DNA from: a virus
Strand: one strand, 5' to 3'
Length of the DNA stretch: 55,166 nucleotides
Virus record (IMG/VR): IMGVR_UViG_3300032954_000016
Coordinates: 1 to 55,166 of that record
A program made the translations under genes and the position numbers. The notes beneath the pieces are model-generated. The model was not told the DNA's origin, did no database searches, and worked only from the letters and a program-made list of their open reading frames with translations. This document shows, one piece after another, positions 39,446-46,812 of the stretch; position 1 is the stretch's first letter; each line of letters starts with the position of its first letter.

Positions 39446-40140
39446 TTGGTTCTCGGTTTTCGGTCGTTGTCGCCGGACTCTTTTCCTACCGGCGGTGGAA
39501 GTGTAGCAGGGAGGCGGTTCTTGGTCAACTCCATTCTGAGGTAAATTTTCTGCACATCCACCCACCAGTTGGTATCGGCGGCGTACACGCGGTTGAGCGC
39601 GGCCAGGTAGGGGCCACGGCGGCCGCCCGCCGTCCAGGAGGACCAGGCGCGCTCGCAGAGCGCCAGGCACCTCTCCCGGGCGACGGGGGCCGGAAAGCCG
39701 ACCAGCCTGCCGTGGACGCGGTGCTCACACCCGTAGGGAAAGCGCACAGAGTGCTCGTGGACACGTATCGCTTCGCACAAAACAGGCCAGTCAAAATTGG
39801 TTTGCGCCGTAACGGAGATCGCGGCGATCAGCAAGGGCACGACGCCGGCTTTCAATAGGCGCGCCCGCCATTTGCGGCCGGCGTAGTAAGCCGACCACAG
39901 CTCGGGTCGGCCCATCGGCATCAGCGGACTCGGCGTATAAACGGAGTTGCGGAAAGCGTAGTCGCAGTCATTGCACATTCCGGCCGTCATCGTGGTCGCC
40001 TTGGGCATTTCCTCGGGCCTTATGGCGTCATCGCTGTTATATTCGGCGTCGCGCAGCGCGGCGAGCCTCGCTTGAACCCACTCCTCGTAGTTGCGCGAAT
40101 CGCTCCTCCATCCTGAACGGTTGAGGCTTCTCGCACTCAC
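39442..40140 (-). CDS. membrane-anchored protein, possibly lysozyme-like
   Basis: A 232-residue protein with a GTG start at 40140 that overlaps the upstream stop (GTGA). An N-terminal charged region with CNDCDY precedes a hydrophobic segment (LKAGVVPLLIAAISVTAQ, ~100-117) and an exported-type domain: LCEAIRVHEHSVRFPYGCEH, then RERCLALCERAWSSW and LAALNRVYAADTNWWVDVQK. That last pattern resembles short phage transglycosylase-like proteins (Glu followed by PYG, then W..W, then a final Asn-Trp block). Endolysin function is plausible but unproven. Confidence 0.5.
   Translation of the reverse strand: MSARSLNRSGWRSDSRNYEEWVQARLAALRDAEYNSDDAIRPEEMPKATTMTAGMCNDCDYAFRNSVYTPSPLMPMGRPELWSAYYAGRKWRARLLKAGVVPLLIAAISVTAQTNFDWPVLCEAIRVHEHSVRFPYGCEHRVHGRLVGFPAPVARERCLALCERAWSSWTAGGRRGPYLAALNRVYAADTNWWVDVQKIYLRMELTKNRLPATLPPPVGKESGDNDRKPRTK
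39500..39528 (-). promoter_or_regulatory. sigma70-type promoter inside the preceding gene
   Basis: TTGACC (39523-39528) and TACACT (39500-39505) on the minus strand, spacer 17. It lies in the 3' end of the gene at 39442-40140 and would transcribe the methylase and the cassette array. Confidence 0.7.
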
Positions 40141-40541
40141 AGCGTCAGCTCCTGCTGCGGGTCCTCGGCCCGGCCGCCGAGCCTGCGCACCAGCGCGGCG
40201 GCCAGCCCGCGCCGCTCCAGCGTGTAGGCGAAAATGGTCCGGCCGTTGGCGGCCGGCGCCTTCTCGCGGTCGGCGCGGCGGAAGGTCGCGGTGCGCCGGA
40301 TGATGCCGCCGGCCCGCTTCGAAGCCAGGAACCGGAACAGGCTCCCGACGCAGTTGCGGTCCGCGGCCGGAAGGTCGGCGTGGTCTATCTCGTCGGGGTA
40401 GAACTCGCCGGCCGCCAGCGCCCGGCTCAGGATGCGCACGCCGACCTTGGCGCAGCTCGGGTTCTTCCAGATGAGCTGGTTGACCAGCACGTCGTCCAGC
40501 GCCGCGTCGGTGGCCTTGGCGGCCATGCCCTGCTCGGTCAT
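40137..40541 (-). CDS. hypothetical protein, winged-helix-like
   Basis: A 134-residue protein from ATG 40541, just past the upstream stop; GTG 40547 is an alternative start. It is basic and helical (LVNQLIWKNPSCAKVGVRIL; RNCVGSLFRFLASKRAGGII) with pattern IRRTATFRRADREKAPAANG near the end, as in small DNA-binding domains. No family recognised. Confidence 0.55.
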   Translation of the reverse strand: MTEQGMAAKATDAALDDVLVNQLIWKNPSCAKVGVRILSRALAAGEFYPDEIDHADLPAADRNCVGSLFRFLASKRAGGIIRRTATFRRADREKAPAANGRTIFAYTLERRGLAAALVRRLGGRAEDPQQELTL

Positions 40542-40543
40542 AC

Positions 40544-40834
40544 TCACGACGACCACCTCCCGTTCGGGAACCGGTTGTGCTCCCCGGCGGCCGGAGCCGG
40601 CGCGGCCAGGACGCCGATGAGGTGCTTGTGCGCCTCCTTGGGCGCGTCGCACAGGTGGATGAGGTTGGCGGCCTTGGCGGCCGCGGCGGCCAGCGGCGAT
40701 CCCCAAGCCGCATCCTTGACCGCATTGACCAAGCGCAAGTGTGCCGCCTCGACGTGGCCCAGCCCGAGCAGCTCCGCCGCCCGGCGCAGCTCGGCCACCA
40801 TCTCGGCCTCGGTCAGTTTGGTGTCCGGTCTCAT
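40544..40834 (-). CDS. hypothetical helical protein
   Basis: A 96-residue protein from ATG 40834, ATGA-coupled to the Spo11-like gene. It is mostly helical and Ala-rich: MVAELRRAAELLGLGHVEAA, then AAKAANLIHLCDAPKEAHKH. Function unknown. Confidence 0.6.
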   Translation of the reverse strand: MRPDTKLTEAEMVAELRRAAELLGLGHVEAAHLRLVNAVKDAAWGSPLAAAAAKAANLIHLCDAPKEAHKHLIGVLAAPAPAAGEHNRFPNGRWSS

Positions 40835-41721
40835 TGCTTTCCTTTCCCGTAGTTGTCGGAGAACCTGAGCAGCTCGGCGCGCATTAGCTCCTCGTCGGCG
40901 TGCGTCCGCTTCCACTCGTCCTGGTCGATGAGGTTGGTCACCGCTTTGGTCACCAGCGCGGCGAGCACCTTGGGCTCCAGCGCGTCCAGCTCCCACGACG
41001 AGGTGCCGAACCTGGCCACGTACGAGCCGGCCCGTGAGTCGGTCAGCTTGGCCGGGTTCTCCGGCGGCCCGTACTTCTCGACCTGGTCCATGTTCAGCGC
41101 CAGCCGCTTGACCTCGATGCCGCGGCCGGCCAGGAACAGCGCCAGCCGGTCGTCCACGTCCCGCGTCATGTCGATGCCCGAGGGGTCATGGTCGCCGAGG
41201 TACAGGATGAACAGGCCTTTGCCGTCCTCCTGCCGGCGCAGGTAGCGCTTGGACGCCTCGTACATGGCCGAGGACGACGAGTAGCCCTTGTTGGCGGTGA
41301 ACGGCACGTCCAGCTTGCGGCAGACCGGCTGAAGCACGCCCTCCAGCGCCTGCTTCTCGACCATCACCTCGACGTAGCTGGGCTGGTTGACCCAGTGGTC
41401 GATGCGGAACGAGTAGGCCGCGCTACGGACGATGTCGGCCGGCGAGTCCCAGTGGGGGTTGACCACGCACTCGCGCCCGCGGTCCTCGATGATGTCCCAG
41501 TCGATGAGCCCGGCGTAGCGGGCGTCGGACACCAGCCCGACGATGTTCTTGTAGCTGCGCTCGTTGTTGGGAATGACGGCGCGGCTCACGAGTTGGTAGT
41601 AGAGCTGCCGCACGGTCAGCTGAAAGCCGGCGGCCGCGTACTCGGCCAGGATGCCGGTGATGTGGTTGATCTTCGCCAGCGCCTCGGCGCCGAAGTTCTT
41701 CTCGATGAATTGTTCCTTCAT
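40831..41721 (-). CDS. Spo11/topoisomerase VI A-like protein
   Basis: A 296-residue protein from ATG 41721. A winged-helix region has LTVRQLYYQLVS (35-46), matching the catalytic-tyrosine motif of TopVI-A/Spo11 (R-[ED]-[IL]-YY). EVMVEKQALEGVL (118-130) and LYLGDHDPSGIDM (173-185) supply the glutamate and DxD of a TOPRIM domain. The protein is shorter than archaeal TopVI-A, like the stand-alone 'Mini-A' forms known from mobile elements. No TopVI-B ATPase subunit is seen. It may cut or remodel DNA during replication or recombination. Confidence 0.7.
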   Translation of the reverse strand: MKEQFIEKNFGAEALAKINHITGILAEYAAAGFQLTVRQLYYQLVSRAVIPNNERSYKNIVGLVSDARYAGLIDWDIIEDRGRECVVNPHWDSPADIVRSAAYSFRIDHWVNQPSYVEVMVEKQALEGVLQPVCRKLDVPFTANKGYSSSSAMYEASKRYLRRQEDGKGLFILYLGDHDPSGIDMTRDVDDRLALFLAGRGIEVKRLALNMDQVEKYGPPENPAKLTDSRAGSYVARFGTSSWELDALEPKVLAALVTKAVTNLIDQDEWKRTHADEELMRAELLRFSDNYGKGKQ

Positions 41722-41891
41722 GGTCTGTGGTGGTTGCGGTCGTGGGTTTCGAGCAGCTCGTCCTCGCGGCGGCGGTCGCGGCGGTCCTCCTCCGCCTCGG
41801 CCAGCCGCTCGGCGCGGCGCTCCAGGTCCTCGTAGTCGATGTCCGTCAGCAGGCAGCCTGGCGGAAGGTTGAAGGCGGCCATGAGGTTCAT
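41718..41891 (-). CDS. 57-residue protein, very charged coiled coil
   Basis: ATG 41891 follows AGGAGGCC and the gene ends ATGA with the Spo11-like gene. It begins MNLMAAFNLPPGCLLTDIDY and continues as an Arg/Glu/Asp-rich helix ending HDRNHHRP. Small proteins with an NLPPGC start occur in phage recombination regions; role unknown. Confidence 0.6.
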   Translation of the reverse strand: MNLMAAFNLPPGCLLTDIDYEDLERRAERLAEAEEDRRDRRREDELLETHDRNHHRP

Positions 41892-41965
41892 GCGGCCTCC
41901 TTCTGGCCGCGGACGGCAGCGAGCTTGTCAAGGTCGTCCTGCAACTTGGCTGCGATGTTGAGCAA
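41888..41965 (-). CDS. possible tiny helical peptide with TTG start
   Basis: A frame ending in an ATGA overlap with the next gene reads LLNIAAKLQDDLDKLAAVRG and fits a coiled coil. No ATG or GTG is available; TTG 41965 is the best start. It is offered because ATGA overlaps are the rule here. Confidence 0.3.
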   Translation of the reverse strand: MLNIAAKLQDDLDKLAAVRGQKEAA

Positions 41966-41991
41966 CTTTATCTCTGCTTCTTTGCGGTCGG

Positions 41992-42180
41992 TTAAACGGC
42001 GCGCAGTTCATAGTCCGCCGCGATCGCATCGGCTTGTTTCCGCGTCTTGCCCCATCTCTTCAGGTCCGCGTCGGTCAGCGCCCGTACTCCGGCGGCGGAC
42101 CGCTTGAGCCCGTCCTTGGCTTGCTCAACTGTGCAGCCCAGTGTTTTGGCCACGATTTCAGGTGTATATTTCGTTTTCAT
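41992..42180 (-). CDS. small helical protein
   Basis: A 62-residue protein from ATG 42180 behind an A/C-rich leader (repeated CGAAAACCGAAAACC). MKTKYTPEIVAKTLGCTVEQ and later LTDADLKRWGKTRKQADAI suggest a helix-turn-helix-like fold. The 116-base gap upstream (42181-42296) is AT-rich and holds a 9-bp inverted repeat (42199-42207/42239-42247) and a TATACT sequence, so a promoter is possible, but I find no convincing -35. Confidence 0.55.
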   Translation of the reverse strand: MKTKYTPEIVAKTLGCTVEQAKDGLKRSAAGVRALTDADLKRWGKTRKQADAIAADYELRAV

Positions 42181-42296
42181 TTTCGGTTTTCGGTTTTCGG
42201 GGTCGTGCTTGATTGCCCGACCTGCAATTAAGATACTCCACGACCCCAGTATACTCAATGAAAAAGAACCATTTTATTCATTTCAGTATCAAAGGT

Positions 42297-42682
42297 TTAC
42301 GCCAGCCTCGTCAGAATTGCCACGGTTTTCTGCTGGTTTTTGTGCGCCACCTTGACGGCCTTGGCCGACCCCTCCAGCTCGCGCCAGCCGTCGCCGGGCA
42401 GCCAGCCCTCGGTCACCAGCGCGTCCTGGACCGCCTTGATCGCGGAGGCCGCGTTGTCCCAGTCGTAGGGGTTGCAGCAGTGGAGCGTGAACTCGACGCG
42501 GTAGCGGCGGCCACCGCCGCCCGCGCCAGCTCGTTCTCGCGCACGACCGCGCTCCAGTGCCGGCGCTGGTTGCGAGCCGACAGCGGCAGGAACGGGATGG
42601 TCAGCGTGATAATCTCGCCGGGCTCGGGCGGCCTCGGCCGGAACCTGGAGGCGGGCGCGGAAACTGGCGCTGGTCTTTTCAA
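42297..42682 (-). pseudogene. rusA: RusA-like Holliday junction resolvase with a frameshift
   Basis: Two overlapping frames together give a RusA-type protein. The frame starting at TTG 42682 reads IITLTIPFLPLSARNQRRHW, the usual RusA N-terminus. A second frame, entered near 42506-42530, reads RYRVEFTLHCCNPYDWDNAA followed by IKAVQDALVTEGWLPGDGW, the catalytic D-x-DN...DaL..G...D core. The shift is -1 (or +2) in a GC-rich GGCGGCGGTGGCC run. A sequencing error, a pseudogene or programmed frameshifting could explain it. Resolvases of this family cut recombination junctions during phage replication. Confidence 0.6.
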
Positions 42683-43194
42683 GGTCGATGCCCATTTGCG
42701 ATGTCGCGCATCAGCGCCCGCAGCCGGCGCGTCTCGGCGTCCTCGGGCGCGTGGTTCCACTGCCCCCGCGGGCACAGCAGCCCGGCGCGCCTCGCGGCGG
42801 CGGGCTCGTCCTGTATGAACGCGTGGCCGCCGGCGCAGACGCCCTTGAAGAACCGCTTGTCGAGCATCAGCGTACCGGCCTTGCCGTGGGTGTGGTGTAT
42901 CTGGTCGGCGGGGTGGTGGTGGTCGTAGTGCACCGCGCACAGCGGGTTGGCCTCCAGGTACTCGGGCTTGACGACCTCGTTGTAGTAGGCCATCAGCCGC
43001 GACATGCGGCGCGAGCGGCGGCGGGGGCGCGAGCGGCGCGCCGCTGCTAGTTTGAACTTGGCGAGAGGGTCGCCGATGTAAGTCTCGTAGAGGACTCCGT
43101 CGCGCAGCACGCTGGTCACCGGCTTGCCTCCCAGCGCCGGCTCGGTCGCCCATGGCGCCGGCGCCGACTTCCGCTTGTAACCACGCAGGCTCAT
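42679..43194 (-). CDS. HNH-type endonuclease
   Basis: A 171-residue protein from ATG 43194 (ATGA overlap). After an Arg-rich N-terminus comes NPLCAVHYDHHHPADQIHHT, then HGKAGTLMLDKRFFKGVC and GGHAFIQDEPAAARRAGLLC. This matches compact phage HNH nucleases (vHH..g, then L.d..n...C..CH..i...p..A...G), although the second CxxC is replaced. It may nick or process DNA. Confidence 0.65.
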   Translation of the reverse strand: MSLRGYKRKSAPAPWATEPALGGKPVTSVLRDGVLYETYIGDPLAKFKLAAARRSRPRRRSRRMSRLMAYYNEVVKPEYLEANPLCAVHYDHHHPADQIHHTHGKAGTLMLDKRFFKGVCAGGHAFIQDEPAAARRAGLLCPRGQWNHAPEDAETRRLRALMRDIANGHRP

Positions 43195-43394
43195 TGTTTT
43201 GTCCAACCTCTTCTTTCCTTGAGGTCGCGTTCAAGTGACTCGTTTATCAGTTTCGCGTGCATCCTCGCCGATTCTTCGGACCGCGCCTCAAACATAACAT
43301 CTACTCCTTGCTGGCTTCCAAATCGGAGATACCACTTATCAACACCCGGACAATAAATGGCCCGGGCGAACTTGAACTCGCGATATAGGTTCAT
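43191..43394 (-). CDS. hypothetical protein
   Basis: A 67-residue protein from ATG 43394 (ATGA overlap at both ends). MNLYREFKFARAIYCPGVDK then WYLRFGSQQGVDVMFEARS suggests two strands and a C-terminal helix (EESARMHAKLINESLERDLK). Slightly lower GC than its neighbours. Confidence 0.6.
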   Translation of the reverse strand: MNLYREFKFARAIYCPGVDKWYLRFGSQQGVDVMFEARSEESARMHAKLINESLERDLKERRGWTKQ

Positions 43395-43783
43395 GTCTGC
43401 TCCTCCTGGTTGGGCAGCGCGGCCAGCAGCTCGTCGAAGTTGTCGTCCTCCTTGGCCGCGGCCCGCGCCGCCTTGATGTGCTTGCACCGGCGCCGGAACA
43501 GCCGCTGGTCGGCCGGCGACATGGCCGCCAGCTTTGGGCCGAGCCGCTTCTCGAAGTGCCAGCAGCCGCAGCCGCCGTTGCGCTCGTAGGTCATCAGGTC
43601 GACCTGGTAGGTGCTCCGCTCCAGCCTCCCGGGCGGCTGGCGGCCGTTGACCTCGCAGCGCCGGCACGGGTCGCCGACGCGGTAGCGCAGCGCCCGGGTC
43701 ACGAAGCCGCAGCCGGGCCGGTCGCACGAGAGGGACTCGGCCTCGACGGCGAACGTGGTCAGGGAGAGGCGGGTCGCCTTCAC
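43391..43783 (-). CDS. Cys-rich protein, probable zinc-binding
   Basis: A 130-residue protein with a GTG start at 43783 (GTGA). Cys clusters CDRPGCGFVTRAL, DPCRRCEVNG and NGGCGCWHFEKRL suggest one or two zinc sites. The C-terminus is a basic then acidic helix. It sits in a chain of coupled early genes; role unknown. Confidence 0.6.
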   Translation of the reverse strand: MKATRLSLTTFAVEAESLSCDRPGCGFVTRALRYRVGDPCRRCEVNGRQPPGRLERSTYQVDLMTYERNGGCGCWHFEKRLGPKLAAMSPADQRLFRRRCKHIKAARAAAKEDDNFDELLAALPNQEEQT

Positions 43784-44172
43784 GCCATCGCCTCCGCGAT
43801 TGCGCGGCAGCTCTCCGGCAGCCTGCCGTCGTCGGTCTCCCGCTCGATGCGCGCCAGGAGCGCCCTGATGAGCTCGTCCTCGTTGCCGGCGGCGCCGACG
43901 CAGACGAACCCGTCGGACGGGGTGAACAAGCCGGCCAGCCAGCCGTTGAACCAGACCGCCATCTCGAACGGCCTGAGGTCGGCGGCCATGCAGCCGTCGG
44001 GCTCGGCGCGCACCGGCTCGCGGTGGCCGTTGGCGGCCACGACCCATAGGCGGTCGACCTGGCACACCCACGCGCCTGGGAGCTGGTTGATTTTCGAGAC
44101 CTTGAGCTGTCCGGCCAGCTCGGCCACGAGCGAGTACACCACCGGCAGCCGCTTGACGTCCGGGGCGCTCAC
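43780..44172 (-). CDS. hypothetical protein
   Basis: A 130-residue protein with a GTG start at 44172 (GTGA). LPGAWVCQVDRLWVVAANGH and AVWFNGWLAGLFTPSDGFVC look like a compact alpha/beta domain with many Trp. No family recognised. Confidence 0.6.
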   Translation of the reverse strand: MSAPDVKRLPVVYSLVAELAGQLKVSKINQLPGAWVCQVDRLWVVAANGHREPVRAEPDGCMAADLRPFEMAVWFNGWLAGLFTPSDGFVCVGAAGNEDELIRALLARIERETDDGRLPESCRAIAEAMA

Positions 44173-44723
44173 GCGACCAGCTCCACGAGTATGCGACGGC
44201 CCTGCATGGCGCCGACGCAGTTGAACACGGCCTCCAGCGCCCGCTCGACCCGCGGGCGATCCTCCTCCCGGAACGGCGGGTCCTCCTGGAGGGTAATCGT
44301 CAGCCGGCTCGCCTCGCTGGACACCCGGCGCACGTCGAACTGGAACTCGTCGAAGATGGACTCCAGCGCCCGGCCGACCGCGGCCTCGAACGGCGCCTGG
44401 TCCCACGGCTCGGCCGCGGCCTGGCGCCGGCGCACCGCCCCGTTGGCGGGCGCGGAGTGCCGCTTGTCGAGGATGACCTCCACGCCGGACAGGCCCCGCC
44501 GCGCCCCGGCCAGGGCGGCCAGGAGCTGGAGCGCCTCCAGCATCGAGCGGTGCTTGCCGAGGACCGCGCCGTAGTCGACCTGGTTGACCGAGACGGTCAG
44601 GACCGGCCGGCGCTCGGACGGCGCCAGCTCGACCCGCACGTCGCCGGGCCGCTCGCACATGGCCCCGAGCAGCCGCTCGACCGCCTGGCGGACCTCCTCC
44701 TGTGAGTCGGTGGTGGTTATCAT
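44169..44723 (-). CDS. KH-domain-like nucleic-acid-binding protein
   Basis: A 184-residue protein from ATG 44723 (ATGA). LTVSVNQVDYGAVLGKHRSM followed by LEALQLLAALAG has the GxxG-type loop and following helix of a KH domain, as in small RNA-binding KhpA-like proteins. A second alpha/beta half (LTITLQEDPPF; FNCVGAMQGRRILVELV) follows. RNA or ssDNA binding is inferred. Confidence 0.5.
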   Translation of the reverse strand: MITTTDSQEEVRQAVERLLGAMCERPGDVRVELAPSERRPVLTVSVNQVDYGAVLGKHRSMLEALQLLAALAGARRGLSGVEVILDKRHSAPANGAVRRRQAAAEPWDQAPFEAAVGRALESIFDEFQFDVRRVSSEASRLTITLQEDPPFREEDRPRVERALEAVFNCVGAMQGRRILVELVA

Positions 44724-44917
44724 TTCGGCAGCACCATTTTCTTTCCGTAGCGGCCCTTGATGAACTCCAGCACGTCGGTGTAGGCCTTCACCTTGCCGGC
44801 TAGCATGGCCTTCTGCCGGCCGGCCTCCTCGGTGTTCCGGGCGGCGCGGCACCGCCGCTGGTTCTTGAGCGTCCAGAGGTAGACCGCGCCGACCACTTCC
44901 TGTGATTGAATGGTCAT
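44720..44917 (-). CDS. small hypothetical protein
   Basis: A 65-residue protein from ATG 44917 (ATGA with both neighbours). MTIQSQEVVGAVYLWTLKNQ, then a basic helical core and YTDVLEFIKGRYGKKMVL. Function unknown. Confidence 0.6.
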   Translation of the reverse strand: MTIQSQEVVGAVYLWTLKNQRRCRAARNTEEAGRQKAMLAGKVKAYTDVLEFIKGRYGKKMVLPK

Positions 44918-45573
44918 TGCTGCCTCGCCTTCATCTTCGCCGTCATGTTCTTGAGGCCGGCCAGTGTCGTCTCGACGGCCTCGCCGCCGGCGCTGATGGT
45001 CACCTTGGTCTCGTCCTCGCCGCCGTAGGCCGCGGCCGCCGGCTCCAGTATCTCCGGCCACAGCATCTGCGCCGAGGCCTGCATTATCTGGCGCGCCTGC
45101 TGGCGCTCGATGGAGTGCTCGCCGTGCCGGGCGGCCACCGCCGTGAACCAGCCGAACTCGTGGTCGTGCGGCCGCAGCTCCACCACCGGGCGGCCGCAGG
45201 CGTCCTTGACCGGCGTCTTGCCGTCGTCCTCGAAGCCGACGCAGAAGTGCATCAGCTCGTGGTCCAGCAGCGCCCGCTGCTCCGCGGCCTTGGCCTCGGC
45301 CCACCAGTCGCCGTCGAGCGCCACCTCGCAGTCGGCGCGCCCGAGCGCCCGGTCCTTGAGGCTGGTCTTGCGGGCGATGCCGTAGGCGCGCCGGCCGTGC
45401 TTGGTCAGCGCGTGGCCGGTCTTGTCGCCCGCCTCGTCGGTCCCCGCGAACGCGAAGACCAGGTCGAAGGTGACGCGGGCGTCCAGCAGCGGCCGGTGCT
45501 CGGGGTACTTGACCAGCACCTCGTTGGCCAGGCTCCGCACGTCGGAGCCGCACTTCTTCCAGGTGGTTCCCAT
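44914..45573 (-). CDS. putative phage metallopeptidase
   Basis: A 219-residue protein from ATG 45573 with AAAAAGGAG upstream. DHELMHF (HELMH 105-109) is an HExxH zinc motif and HDHEFGWFTA further on may provide a third ligand, as in the 'phage metallopeptidase' domain. Function in phage biology is unknown; host protein cleavage is possible. It is the second gene after the promoter at 45876-45904. Confidence 0.7.
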   Translation of the reverse strand: MGTTWKKCGSDVRSLANEVLVKYPEHRPLLDARVTFDLVFAFAGTDEAGDKTGHALTKHGRRAYGIARKTSLKDRALGRADCEVALDGDWWAEAKAAEQRALLDHELMHFCVGFEDDGKTPVKDACGRPVVELRPHDHEFGWFTAVAARHGEHSIERQQARQIMQASAQMLWPEILEPAAAAYGGEDETKVTISAGGEAVETTLAGLKNMTAKMKARQQ

Positions 45574-45586
45574 GGGTTCTCCTTTT

Positions 45587-45829
45587 TCAGTCGAGTTGCG
45601 GTTTGTCCACGCCCAGCCACTGCGGCTGGAGCGGGTGGTTGAAAGTCAGGACCTGGTGCCAGAGCGCGCCGCGCCAGAGCAGCTTGAGCCGCTCGCGCCA
45701 CGTCAGCCTCCAGCAGAACGTCGCCGTCCCGGTCTCGTCGTGCTCCGAGCGGTGCGCCGGCGCCGCCAGGTACTCGGGCTGGTTTTCGGCGTAGGTCACG
45801 GTCGCCTCGGGGAATTTCACCATCTTCAT
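45587..45829 (-). CDS. conserved small phage protein
   Basis: An 80-residue protein from ATG 45829 with a CCGAAAGGC leader. FCWRLTWRERLKLLWRGALW followed by HQVLTFNHPLQPQWLGVD is a pattern I know from many Proteobacterial prophage proteins of unknown function. First gene of its transcription unit. Confidence 0.65.
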   Translation of the reverse strand: MKMVKFPEATVTYAENQPEYLAAPAHRSEHDETGTATFCWRLTWRERLKLLWRGALWHQVLTFNHPLQPQWLGVDKPQLD

Positions 45830-45875
45830 GGGTTGCCTTTCGGTTGTTCGTTGTCGGTCTCAGCTAACGCGGCGC

Positions 45876-45904
45876 ATTCTACGCGGCGCGGCGCCGAGGG
45901 TCAA
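45876..45904 (-). promoter_or_regulatory. sigma70-type promoter
   Basis: TTGACC (45899-45904) and TAGAAT (45876-45881) on the minus strand with 17 bases between. The leader contains ACCGACAACGAACAACCGAAAGG before the start at 45829. Confidence 0.85.
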
Positions 45905-45919
45905 GCGTTTTTTCGCCGG

Positions 45920-46375
45920 TCAAAACGGGACGTCGTCGCCCTCGTCCGGCAAGGCGCCGTCGTTGTCGCTCGGCTCCGGCGCCGGCTGCGCGGTTCGCGG
46001 CGGCGTCTCGGCGCCTTGGCCCTTCGGCGCCGCCCCCTCAGGCGCCCCGCCGAGGAACAGCACGCGCTCGCACACCACGCCGAGCCGGCTCTTCTTCTGG
46101 TGGGTCTGCTTGTCCTCCCACTGGTCCAGCTTGAGCCGGCCCTCGACCATCGCCTGCCGGCCCTTCTTGAGGTACTGGGCGACGTTCTCGGCGGTCTTGC
46201 CCCAGCAGTCCACGTCCACGAACACCACCTCCTCGCGCTTCTCGCCGGTGTCGGTCGTCCAGACGCGGTTCATCGCCAGGCCGAACTTGGCCACCGCGCT
46301 GCCCTTCGGGGTGTAGCGCAGCTCGGGGTCGCGGGTCAGGTTTCCCAGCAGTATCACTTTGTTCATGCTTGCCAT
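45920..46375 (-). CDS. ssb: single-stranded DNA-binding protein
   Basis: A 151-residue protein from ATG 46375 with AGAAAGGA upstream; the longer open frame lacks such a site. MNKVILLGNLTRDPELRYTP, then FVDVDCWGKTAENVAQYLKK and GRLKLDQWED are classic bacterial-type SSB OB-fold motifs. The Pro/Ala-rich linker ends in DDVPF, the acidic tip that recruits partner proteins. It coats ssDNA at the phage fork with the DnaB-like helicase encoded upstream. Confidence 0.93.
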   Translation of the reverse strand: MASMNKVILLGNLTRDPELRYTPKGSAVAKFGLAMNRVWTTDTGEKREEVVFVDVDCWGKTAENVAQYLKKGRQAMVEGRLKLDQWEDKQTHQKKSRLGVVCERVLFLGGAPEGAAPKGQGAETPPRTAQPAPEPSDNDGALPDEGDDVPF

Positions 46376-46404
46376 ACGTTTTTCCTTTCTTGGTTGTCGG
46401 TTGC

Positions 46405-46812
46405 TCAGTCCGCGGCGGTGCGCCGCATCAAGTCCAGTATCCTCGGCGGCGTCTCCTGCGCGCCGGCCCGGTGGCCGCCGTTGTTGTCCGACCGCTCCAC
46501 CGACCAGTAGTGCCAGCACCCGCACGCCCGGCAGCGCCACAGCTCCTTGATCGGCGGGTGGCTGTTGGCCTCGTTGAAGGCCTTGGCCTCCGCCTCGCCA
46601 TCGAAGCCCGGCAGGTTGGCCTCGTCGCATATCGGCGGGCAGCCGCGGAACCGCCTCTCCAGCGGCAGCGGCGGGCCCGGGCGGTAGCCGGTGTTCACGC
46701 GCCGGACCGGCGGCTGCGGGCGCTCGCGGCGCGGCAGGGGCGGCAGCGGCGCGTAGTCGGCGGGCTCGCGGGCCGCCGGCGTGGCGAACAGGTCCAGCTG
46801 GGTGGCTTTCAT
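46405..46812 (-). CDS. hypothetical protein with C-terminal zinc motif
   Basis: A 135-residue protein from ATG 46812, ATGA-coupled to the helicase. The N-terminal half is Pro/Arg-rich (MKATQLDLFATPAAREPADY). The C-terminal part has WRCRACGCWHYWSVERSDN, a CxxCxC-type site. QLDLF near the N-terminus resembles a clamp-binding motif. Role unknown. Confidence 0.6.
   Translation of the reverse strand: MKATQLDLFATPAAREPADYAPLPPLPRRERPQPPVRRVNTGYRPGPPLPLERRFRGCPPICDEANLPGFDGEAEAKAFNEANSHPPIKELWRCRACGCWHYWSVERSDNNGGHRAGAQETPPRILDLMRRTAAD

Noticed and set aside
42199-42247. 9-bp inverted repeat plus TATACT as a promoter/terminator
   Set aside because: The loop is 31 bases, no U-tract follows and no -35 hexamer is properly spaced, so no firm feature is claimed.
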